Source of the DNA: Caenorhabditis elegans
Lineage: Eukaryota; Nematoda; Chromadorea; Rhabditida; Rhabditidae
Reading direction: 5' to 3'
DNA length: 64,000 bases
NCBI RefSeq assembly: GCF_000002985.6
Contig: NC_003283.11
Location: forward strand, 6,386,001 to 6,450,000
Of the stretch, positions 23,661 through 34,500 are shown piece by piece. Below the pieces are notes generated by a model. It worked only from the letters and a program-made list of their open reading frames with translations, searched no databases and was not told where the DNA came from. Position 1 is the stretch's first letter. Each line of letters opens with the position of its first letter. A program made the translations under genes and the position numbers.

Positions 23661-26600
23661 CAGTCCTGGAATAGTCATTTTAATTAAAAACCTATAAACC
23701 TTATAATTTGAAATTTTTTTAACTGTTCAGATACTCCTTCGTAGATATTTTATATCATATCTGACACCTTTATGCTCTGGGAAAACATACACCTCAGAAC
23801 TCTTTAGAAAGTTATATTAAACACACTCATATAAAAATAGAGTAAGGGTTTCAAGACCATGTCTGAGTCGAATGATAATTGAATTAAAATTTCAAGCACA
23901 AATTTGTCAAATGTACAAAACACACCTTTTGGAGCACTTTTACTTGGGCTGTCTAATAAGTATTTTTAAAAAGATGGTGCCAATATAACCAAACGCAGCA
24001 AGGAGCAAGTTTTAAATAACATAACTTTTGAAATCAAGGAAAAAAAATGTGATTTTCATATTCTATGTATTTGTGTGTGTGTGTCTTTTGTCTTTTTTTT
24101 TCTATCATATTTTTATATAAATTGTAAAAAAATTTGAATATGAAATTATTTTGGGAAACTTTTAAAGTTCTTACTAGTGAACCGTCAGAAGGTACCCATT
24201 GGACTTGCATATGAGATCTACGCCATTCGATAGCCCATGTCTTAAAACGGTTACTCGTGAATTTTTAGCTGCAAAACTCCAGAACCAAGCTCACGGCGGG
24301 CTCTCAATGATCCTAAAATAGCACTTTAACGAAGCATTGGAGGGCCAATTTTCCAAATTCACTTTGGTAGATCATATCTCCGCGGATAATTTTTTTACAG
24401 AAAAGTCATCAACTGATAAGTTGTTGATATTGTTGTAAAGAACAAGTTTGTAGTTGAAAGTTTTTTCCCAAAAATTTTTTGTTTCAGATAGAAGCGCGTG
24501 AAGTGCGGCAACTGTTGTTGTTATTGTTTTGCTGCTATTCAGTTTCTAATGCTTTTCTATATGAGCTGCCAAAGTGAATATGAAAACTTGCTTCGTTAGA
24601 TCGTTAAAGTTCTTATTTACAGTGCTATTTTAGGATCTTTGAGATCCCGCCGTGAGCTTGGTTCTGGAGTTTTGCCGCTAAAAATTCACGAGCAACCGTT
24701 TTAAGACATGCACTATCGAATGGCATAAGTCTCATATGCAAGTCCGATGGGCACCTTCTGACGGTTGCCTAGTTAGAACGTTCTCAATAATTTTTGAAAT
24801 TTTTTGCTCGCTTTGCTCAATATTGCAACAAAATCCCTCCTAAGGTGTTCAACTTTTTTTTAAATTTCACAAAAAGCCAACCGTTTTCAGATTTTTCTCG
24901 ACTAACTCAATATTTCACTGCAACTTTTTCTTTTAATCAGAATAATATTTTAAAATTATGTCTATAACATATTTTTACCGCCCTACCTTTTAGTAAATCA
25001 AATTTTACTGTTTCACCTAATTGTATGCTTTTAAGTGTTTATATTTTGATTGTGGCTTTATTGTTTTCATGTGCTGTAATTTTGTTTCATGTGCTGTAAA
25101 AAGGTGTTGATAAATTGTAACACATTCCCAATTTTATTCCTAATAGAAAGTGCTTTTGGTCTTTCTTTAGTACGTTTCGTATTTCTTAGTGCGGTGCCCT
25201 TTGATGACAAATTGTATTTTTTTCGTAACAAATGATAGTTACAATAAAAGCACCACCTTGTTTCCAATTTTCGTAGTTTGTATTTTCACGTGATTTGTGT
25301 TGGAATCACAGTTTCAGATACGTTTTCAATTGTTTTATTCAATTTTCCACGAACCTATAAAACAGCACTCAAAACGGTGATAACTTTTTGCACGTGTAAT
25401 TTTGATAATTGATGAGCGGTGGCAAGATACACTGTATCAATGTTTCATTATCAGGAGTAAAGTATTCCGGGAATGCTTGAATGCCAACTTGTAGCGACAC
25501 GAATTTTCCAGCATTAGGACACGATTTTTCTCGAACTTCCCAGGATATGGAAACAAAAATTAAGTTTTAGGTTACAAATCACGCAGTAGCATCCGTTGAC
25601 CAGGTTCAGAGTACATTATTTGAATGATAAACTTTTTAAAAATTAAAGAAATATAATAGTTTACTACTTTACTTTACAATACATTATGATCTTCTTTTTC
25701 GTTTTATCACTCCAAATTACTGCAGTTTTCAAATAATTTGAGATTTAGAAAGCAAAAATTTTCCGCGCATTTTTTATCGAAAATGTTTTTGAAACTCTTA
25801 TTTTTTAAACAAAAAAATTAATTCGTAATTGGAATATCATTTAGTTAAATCAAGCCTTTTGAAATGTTTCAACCTATTATTTTTCCGACGTTTTATAATA
25901 TACTGAAAAAAAAATTTTCTTTGAAAAATGTTATCGTGTTAATAATTTTTCTGAGACAGTTTCCCAACTCCATCTATTATATCATTCTACCAAATGTTTT
26001 TTTGGTTTCACCTAGATAAAGTCACGAATAAAAACAGGTCAAGCACAGATCATACCTGTTTATCAAAATAGTCTCTTTTTTTTCTGCTTAAATAATTGTT
26101 CTTAATTTTTGAAAGCCTCATGGTTAACGTCTTTTGTTTTGTATTTTTGTTTCAAAAAGTGCACAGAATCAAATTCAATTCAGAAAATTTTTTAAAATTA
26201 ATTTTCCAATTAAAATCAAAGCCAAACTTGTTGTCGAAAAATGTTCAACCAACAAAATGTTGTTATTGGTTCGGTCTACATGTTTGCACAATCTACTCTT
26301 TTATCCCAATCATGAAAATAAATACAGAAGCGGACTTTTTATTTTTTGGCAATTGTTTCTGAATCACTAATAACTTAAAATGTATATCTTTTCATGGAAA
26401 AATTTTGGCAGTAGAATAAGCTTTATGGAAAAACGACATTTCATTTTTTTCAAAATTTCAGGAACAAAACACAAAAGTAATCTAAATTCATAAAAGTAAA
26501 GACTATTTTATAATTGTAATTTTGGCATGGAAAATAACGTTTAGATGCAAGTGCAACTCAGACATCATTGTTTGAAAAATGTTTGTGAGATGTACGCCGA

Positions 26601-29172
26601 TGTATCTCATATATGCATGCATAACGTATGCATAACCTTAATCAAAATAAATATTTCAACTATTAAAGTACAGATATTGTCAAAGTCTTTTCCTAAAGAA
26701 AAAACTCGGAAAACTACTCTCAAGAACAAAGTTCGCATTGTGTACTTTCCACCTTACGAATGGGTTTTTCTGCACGAAGGAGTTATTTGGAAATTAGAGA
26801 GAAATCCGAAAACGATTTTTCAACAAGTATATTTTGGGTTTTCAGCAAATATGTTCTCATATCAAGTTGGAAATTTTTATACGCATTTTCTGTCACAATT
26901 GTTTTTTTTTACTTTTCTTTCAATATTTTCAAACGGGTGCTCAAAACAGAATACTTTTGCACTACCTTCAACCGCATATCATGTGCTCAAGTGAGGAGTC
27001 TATTTTCAATTTCCACTTCTGTGGTTAATTTCAGTTCAACACGCACATTTACAACTCATTACCACACCCTTTGTTTGATTTCTCTGCCAACTAGAGTTTT
27101 GTGTGGTAGTGATAATAATAAATGAACAAAAAATTCTTCTCACTACCCTATTATGTGGTTGAGGGACGATTGGCCAAAGTGCTCTTAAAATATAATTGAT
27201 TTATCAGTTATGGCAGAAAAGTAAAAGAAAGCACGTTATCAGTTCATCAGTAGTCCTTCTCTTCAAAACGTGTAGATACATTTCAGCATCGTGGCAAGTC
27301 AATTTCGATGCCCTCTGAATTCTTCCAAAGGCTATCTTATCAACTATCCCGGAACACGTCAAAAAAAGGGAATCAAAACGATTAATACGATTAAGATATT
27401 AACTTAAAAGGAGGGAAGGGAGATACAATTGTTCGCCTTTCACACGTCCAAACGTAACAAAATGTTGATGGAGTCCGTTTGAATCGGATTAAAGTAAAAT
27501 TTAAAATTATGCTCCAATTAAGAGTTTGAAGAGCAAGGAGCGATATCAATATGATTCATTTGGATTAAAAAGCATACTACACTGAACTCAAGTCAAATTT
27601 TTAGCTTAGCTGTAGGCCTTTAAGTTAGGTATCCAGAATCTCCAAGAGCTTAGATTTCAGGCTGCCAAAATAGGCTGAAAACACTAAATGCTAACAGAAT
27701 AATTTGTGTTAAAATATTTTTAATAAATACTATGTATTAGAACCAGCGGTTAAAATGTGTAAAATATTTGGCATTCTGAAAAAAATCGAGATTTATCTGG
27801 AATATATTTTTGGTGCAAGTGACCTTTTAAAATAGAATTGTTCTCTTAAAATTAAGTTTTTCTCTACAATTTTCCCTTATTTTTGAAATTCTGGGAGCTT
27901 TTATGCTGGTATACTTTTAGCTTTTATGATTCTCAATAAATCCAATAACACTGAAAAAATTACAGCATTTCTCTAATATTATTTTTTGGTTTTTCTGTCA
28001 ATTTTTCGATAAATATATGTATGCTAATTTTTCCTAATAATTTGATACATCGTATGTCACATTTTTGAATATTATTTTGTTTGGAATTGGGTATATTTGA
28101 GGCTACTTGTCTTTATTTTTAAAAAAAATAGCACTTTGATTTTTTTGTGGAATTTTTTTTAGTAAGGTTCATCTGAATATTTCATTTAAAAAAAAGAAAT
28201 ATCAAGTAATTATTATACTTCCAGTTCACAAACTCTGTAAGTCTATAAAATGTTGAGAATTCTGAAAACTTTTGAGATATATTTCTCTATTCTTTCTGCA
28301 AAATCACATTGTACTTTTGATTATTAAATTCCAAATTCTTTCATTTGTTTTGTACAATCAAAATTATCACACTTCTGTTCCATCACCTCACAGACCGCAT
28401 TTTAGTACCATTCTCCCCTGCTTTATCACGTCGGTGTCGTTTCAAAAGGGCCATAAAACGTGGAAACTTGTGTAACATTCACTTCCAAGTTGGTTTCGTC
28501 TCATTTCCAGATGATCTACAATTATAGATCCATTCCAAAATTCATTGAGGAATTTGTACTAGAGATAGAATGTGGCTACTTTTTGTCGCCTCTGGAAACA
28601 TTTTATTACCAAATGTTTTGTTTGCAAATGATATGGAAGCAATAACGTCAAAACTGATAATTTGCTGGATGGATTGCCATCGCTTTTTTACAATGATAGT
28701 GTGCTTGTGACCATACATCAATTGAAATGGCAGAAAACTATTTTTGTAGAATATTGAACAAATGAAACCTATGACATTTGAAAAGGCAAAAAGTTTAGTG
28801 ACACAAGAGTACTTTAAACTGGAAAAATGTTGATCTAAATCTTTACAGCAAATTTTTTACATAAAATTTCCCAAAAAAAAAATCATCAAAAGTCTGCAAA
28901 AATCCACAATTACAATTAGTATACATTTTCCAAAAGCTCAAAAATTCACGCACCCATTTTATGGCATTTGAGAAACAGAAAACAGTCCGAAAATGGCTGA
29001 GCAAAGAGCAAACAAAACCAGTCGATGCTCGATTTCCTCAGTTCTATTCCGCGCACATTCCCCCCTCTCTAGCGCCTCCGCCTTCAATCCGTGTTTTGTC
29101 CGATCCGGTCTGTCGGCGTCTTTTCCGAAAAGTGACTCTCTTTGTACTTTGACTGACGCGAGCTTCAACCCG
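23661..29172. other. Gene-poor interval with one palindromic repeat
   Basis: About 5.5 kb with no coding sequence I can support. The longest open frames (for example 26545-26994) are low-complexity, without splice context or homology I recognise. A short GT microsatellite lies near 24072. The only structured feature is the palindrome at 24167-24779. Sequence just before 29173 is the likely chitinase promoter. Confidence 0.5.
24167..24779. mobile_element. Palindromic (fold-back) repeat element, ~613 bp
   Basis: The left end GTTCTTACTAGTGAACCGTC and the right end, read on the minus strand (GTTCTAACTAGGCAACCGTC), are the termini of imperfect inverted arms of about 160 bp. The arms also share CCAGAACCAAGCTCACGGCG and ATCCTAAAATAGCAC. 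There is no coding capacity. It is a non-autonomous fold-back element of the kind common in C. elegans; I could not assign a family or a clear target-site duplication. Confidence 0.75.
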
Positions 29173-31429
29173 ATGCAATTGCTTTTCCTTCTACTTTTCA
29201 CACCTTATACGATCGTTGGTAAGTGTTTGAATTATCTAGAGCCAGTGAAAAAGGAGTACTGAATTCTTGATGATATTCCAGGAGAAAGCCCTGATTTCTG
29301 CCCCCAACATCCAGTTTATGGCAAGGAACCCGAAGAGGACTGTGCTCAAGCTTCTGATCCAAATGAGCTTCCAAAGTCTCCACTGGAAAAATGGTTTACA
29401 AAACAAATGTTTGAGGACTTATTTCCAAAGTCAAATATTGGAATGGGACCTCATCCGTGCTTACCGTACTCATATGAATCTTTTATAATGGCTGCTCGAT
29501 ACTTTCCCGAGTTTGGAGCAGCACATCCAAATAAACAATTCAAAGCTGATGAGCATCATAAGAGAGATGTAGCTACATTTTTTGCACACGCTTTGCAGGA
29601 GACTGGTGAAAATGATGCAAGTGTTTATAAGTGAGTTATAAAGATCTTAGTGGAAGATCCAGGTTTTGTAGTTTTTTTTAGTTGATTCATATTACCAAAT
29701 TCAGAAGAAACTGAACTGAGACCTTTTCAAAGAAATGCACTGTCCTTTATATAGACGTCCCATAGAAAATAAAGTATTAATATTTCCAGTAATACCGATC
29801 TAACACTTGAACAAGCTCACGAGTGCTTCTATCGTGGCGGATTCTATAATTGGTTTGAACGTGGACCAAACTCTACATTCCTTTCTCCAGCAGCTCCAGG
29901 TATCCCAATCTTACTTTTCTTAAAATGAGTTTAAACCTGATATTTCAGGATTCTCTCCATTTGATGGTAAAAGATGTACTGACGAGGGAAGATACTGCAA
30001 GTCGGATCCGATTATTGATTTTTGGTATCCATGTAACTCAGATATCGAATCACATTCTGACAAAGAATATCATAAAGGATGTTATTTCGGACGAGGTGCT
30101 CTCCAACTTTCCTGGAACTACAACTATGGGCTTTTCCAACAGTTTCTGCTCACAAAAGGGGTGAAAGTTGATCTAATTGAGAATCCAAATCTAGTTATGA
30201 CAAAAATGGATCCACCACTTGCAATGATGGCATCTTTGTGGTTTTATATGACTCCTCAACCACCAAAACCTTCAATGCATCAAATAGTAACCGGCGACTG
30301 GAAACCGTCTTCAAAGAATCGGAGAGCCGGATATCAAGGAGCTATTTTTGGGCCAACCAGTCTTATAATCAATAATGAATGTGGTGGTGAAGATCCAGAT
30401 GAGCCTGGAGGTCCCGGAGAATCTCGAAGAATAAAAGCATTCAAATGGTTCTGTAAATACTTCAAAGTTCCAGTTGGCTCCGAGAGAACACTTAGCTGTA
30501 AAGGTATAAAAAAAATTAAAATATCCAAAAGTCTTCAATTCAAAAATATAAAATTAAAACGGACAAAATCCAGAAAAATTGAGGAATCCAGCATAAACAA
30601 TGTTTGAATTCCCTCCAAAATGAGAACTGCATGACCAATCAGCGATCGGTCTACTTTTCAACCAATCAGACGAAGTGGTCGGAGTTTCAAAACGCTGATT
30701 GGTCCCGCCGTTCTCATTTTGGAGGGAATTCAAGCATTTTATTAGTTGAATTCCTCATTCTTTCTCGATTTTTCCGTTTCCCTTGTCTTGTGGTAGTTCT
30801 GAATTTGAGACTATATGCAACATATTTGACGGGCAAAATATCTCGTAGCGAAAGCTACAGTTATTCTTAAAATGACTTTTTTCTTGTCGAATTGTGACTG
30901 CGATATTCCATTTTCTTTCGTTTCTTCGTATTATTTCTGTCACTATTCGAAAAAAAAATTATTTCAAAAATCGAGCCCGTAAATCGACAGAAGCGCTACA
31001 GTAGTCATTTACAGACTCACAGTATATTTCGCTACGAGATATTTGCGCGTCTAACATGTTGCACAGTACGCATTCTCAGAACTTTGTGATCCCGTAATAC
31101 TTCGCATTTAACCCTAAAATGACTAGTATTCAGGAATGCTGGACGGATTCGACGCTGTTCAACACATGTACTCTTGGCATCCAGATTGGGGGAATATGTG
31201 GAAATCTCAATCGTGTGATTGTGCTCCGGCTCCATATGGTGGTCCACTTCCATACTACGATCCGAAACTGTATCCACACGAATTTACAAAACAAAACGAT
31301 CGAAATCGTTTGCGATGTGTCTACAGTATGTACGAAAGCCCAGAGACATTCCGACTTGATGCTGGAAACTCGCCTTGCTTGAAGCATAAACCGAAAATTC
31401 GCTTGACCAAAACTGGAATAAGGGGATAG
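29173..31429 (+). CDS. Secreted GH19 (plant class I/II-type) chitinase
   Basis: Exons 29173-29218, 29282-29630, 29790-29899, 29949-30503, 31134-31429, giving 451 aa. The start is the ATG of a short signal peptide (MQLLFLLLFTPYTIVG). The GH19 domain begins about residue 50. FFAHALQETGENDAS (about 115-130) matches the family's HETGG region with the catalytic acid glutamate, CFYRGGFYNWFERG follows, YHKGCYFGRGALQLSWNYNY (about 195-215) is the GRGxxQLTWNYNY signature, and ASLWFYMTPQ matches the second signature. Eight or more cysteines suggest disulfides. About 95 C-terminal residues, encoded by the last exon, lie outside the usual catalytic core. It would hydrolyse beta-1,4-GlcNAc polymers; eggshell, pharynx/cuticle remodelling or digestion of fungi are all possible. 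The last intron (630 bp) is filled with two fold-back repeats. I recall it as T05H4.7. Confidence 0.9.
30604..30733. mobile_element. 130-bp hairpin repeat in the chitinase last intron
   Basis: TTGAATTCCCTCCAAAATGA at the left end is the exact reverse complement of the right end, and the palindrome continues inward (GACCAATCAGC pairs with GCTGATTGGTC). It is a small MITE-like fold-back with no coding capacity. Confidence 0.8.
30780..31105. mobile_element. Second fold-back repeat in the chitinase last intron
   Basis: Arms at about 30796-30862 and 31017-31100 are inverted and share AAATATCTCGTAGCGAAA, AACAT and AGTTCTGA. The core carries ATCGACAGAAGCGCTACAGT. This motif set is a familiar dispersed palindromic repeat in C. 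elegans. Ends are approximate. Confidence 0.65.
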
Positions 31430-31575
31430 TGGTCGCCAAAATCTCGAATATTTGATTTCTATGAAATGCTCTTTAACTTATGCATAAACTTATTCACGTT
31501 TCTTTGAATTTGTATTAGAAAACACAACAATAATTGGACAACAACGATAAAATCAACAAAAAATGAAACAACATG

Positions 31576-34500
31576 TTACTCTTCAGAATTGAACTTCTTT
31601 TTCCTCTTCCATTTCTTTCCAATAGCCTTTTCAATTTTCTCAATTGAAATGACGGCTTTCTGTTGCTCTCCGGCGAATTGAGGGTCTTTTGAGATGTTTT
31701 CCAGAATTGACAAGATCTGGAAAAGCGAAAATGGATTAACTAGGGAGTTATTCAACCATACGGTGCGATCGGGTAAAAGTAAACGTGTTATGCGATAGCT
31801 GGCATCTTAGGCTTTCAGAATCTGTAATTTGTTTCGGCGGAAGACCTCTGTGAGTCTGGAAATTTTCATCTGAAAATGTAGTACTGAAATCAGTGCATTT
31901 CCTATGGTTAACAGTGGATTTTGTCTCTGGCGCCAACAGAAGTCTCACTGCAATGGTGGAAGGGCGAAATCATCGCTTCGGTGGTCGAGTGGTGAACGCG
32001 TTCGCCTCTTGAGCAGAAGTTTGTGGGTTCGGTTCCCACACGTGGTTTAAATTTTGGCCTTTTTTTATACAAAATTTTTAGAACGGGAAACAAATGTTTA
32101 AAACAGTTTTTTGAGGTTTTTACATTACTTTTTTGCTTTTTGATTGAACCACAATTACCCTGGAAACTTTTCAGAAATTTTTATTTTTTCGAAAATTGCC
32201 ACTTTTTTCTCCACCAAACCCATGAGAAAATTTGATCCAAAAATTTTTTTTGAATTTTTTCAAAAATGTATGAAATATTGTAGAGTGTCACAAATAACTT
32301 ATTTTTCATTGTTTTCAATGACCGAATCACTAATTCTGATGCCGTATCAAGACGTTTTACCAATTCGATATTGGCAAAACACCTTGTCTTTGAGACTCCA
32401 TATCTCCGCAGGAAAAAATTGCGCTTAAAAGTGATCAACTGAAAACTTGTTAAACACAATGTGATCTAAAACTTTTCAGTTGAACACTTTTTTGTAAAAA
32501 ATTTGGTTGCTGAGATATAGACCTTTAACTATTTAGAATATTCAAAAATAATGAAGCTCAAATCAATTGGTTCCAACTCGGCAACCAAATTTTTTACATG
32601 AAAGTGTTTTACTGAAACGTTTTAGATCACATCATTTTCAACAAGTTTCTAGTTGATCACTTTTTTGTGCGATTTTTTTCTGCAGAGATATGGAGCCTCA
32701 AAAACAAGATGTTTTGCCAATATCCACTTGGTAAAAGATTTGGTATTCTGATTTTTTACATTTTTTACCATGTTTTTCATATCGAGATTTTTATGGGGAT
32801 TGAATATCTAACAGATTTGGAGAAAAAAATTTCCGACCAAAAAATGAAATTTTCTTCATGTGCACCATGGCGAATTTTTTTTCGAATTTCCAAATTTTTT
32901 TTGTACAGTTCTATGATGATTCAACATATTTTTTGGCATATTTTATCAATAAAACGACACTGGAAAATAAGGCATTTGTCGAAAAAAACAGTGGGCAGCA
33001 ATCACACATTTGGGCAGAGATGCTTTTCGTCGACAATAAAATGTGAGAAACAGATATATTCTTTACAACGGGCACAGAAAATGAATGCAAGATTATAACA
33101 TCCTGCGAAGTAACACAATTGGCCTTCGACTTGTCCAAAACAATGCTGTGAAGGGGTCAAAAACGTGTCAGTTGAATCCAAGTAGCCACAACGCTTCCAA
33201 GAATACATCATGAATGATTGGAACTCGCGAGCAGAAACCTGGTGATAAAGCAGAGAAATCATCCAAATTTCATTGTTCCGATTTGCAATGAGGAAATCTG
33301 GATGGAAGTTGAGTACGTGGGTGGTGAACTTCTTGATCAAGTTCTGTAAAATAATCAAATAAAAGAAGTGGAAGAAAAAGAAAAACATACTTTCCACGGG
33401 CCATTCCAATGGCTGTCAAGAGGCTGTATCATTGAAGTCGTATGAGGTGGAATGTTCTTTATAGTGACGTCATATCCTGGAGGAAAGCATTGTTGAATTG
33501 TAGCGTGATCCTTAAAACTTGGCCAACTATCAACTATCATCAAGAGCCTTTTTGGGAGCGAAGCATGAGCCACACAAGTCTTGATCCAATCACACATCAA
33601 TTCTTTTCCCATGATGTGGCTTTTTGCCGCTCTGACTTCCAAGTTCGGGCATTTGGGAATTGGTCGGCTTGGCGGGAAACATCCAGTGGCAGGTTCTGAC
33701 ATCTCAATAAACGCCTTCGGTCCAAGTGAGCCATTCATGAAGATCATCGGAAGAAAAGTGAAGCTGTGTGTCAGGGATGATTTTGCCTGGACGAGCCTCT
33801 CCACTACCTTATCTCCCAAAAATGCTAATGATCGTGCACCGTAGAGTTCTTTTTGTATGCCTGTTTGATCCGCATTGAAAATCATATATGGATCAAACGG
33901 AGACATTTCGCGTTTGGTGTCCCTGACAAAATCATCAGCTGTTTTTCGAATAGCCACTTTATCCCGCATACACCTCCGTGTAACAAATTTGGTTATTCTC
34001 CTGCTTACGATCCTAAAAACAATCGAAATTTGATACTTTCAAATACTTCAAAACTCGTACCGATGACTCTTCTTCCATTTCGACACCCAATTTGACGAGG
34101 CAATGAAGTTTTCGACTTTCGTTTCGTTATTGTTGATTTCGCGAGCAATTGATGCGAGATCAGAGTCATGAATCATCATACCTAAAAATAGTTTGATAGG
34201 TATACTTTCAGAACATCTAAACATACCCTTTTCCAACTTATCTTTAACCACTTCATAAAGTGTTTTACCGAGACGGCGCAGAAGATTTGTTCGGCTTTCT
34301 GTGAAATCGTCTCGTTCCTTCTCATACTTTCGAAGCTTGCTCAAATCACATTCTCGTTTGATCCATTTGTACTTCTCCATCATCGAAGAGAGAGTTCTTG
34401 ATCCTTTTTTGGTTCCACGGAAAAACACAATTGCCTCATCAAGTAATTCTCGAGTAATTGATCTGTCACCAAACATTACATCGCGATGTGATGCAAGAAC

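Noticed and set aside
26545-26994. 149-codon plus-strand open frame
   Set aside because: Low-complexity, Phe/Lys-rich, no splice context, no recognisable motif in a gene-poor AT-rich interval.
32144-32428. Mirrored open frames inside the transposon arms
   Set aside because: They occur identically in both inverted arms and show no domain; chance frames in repeat sequence.
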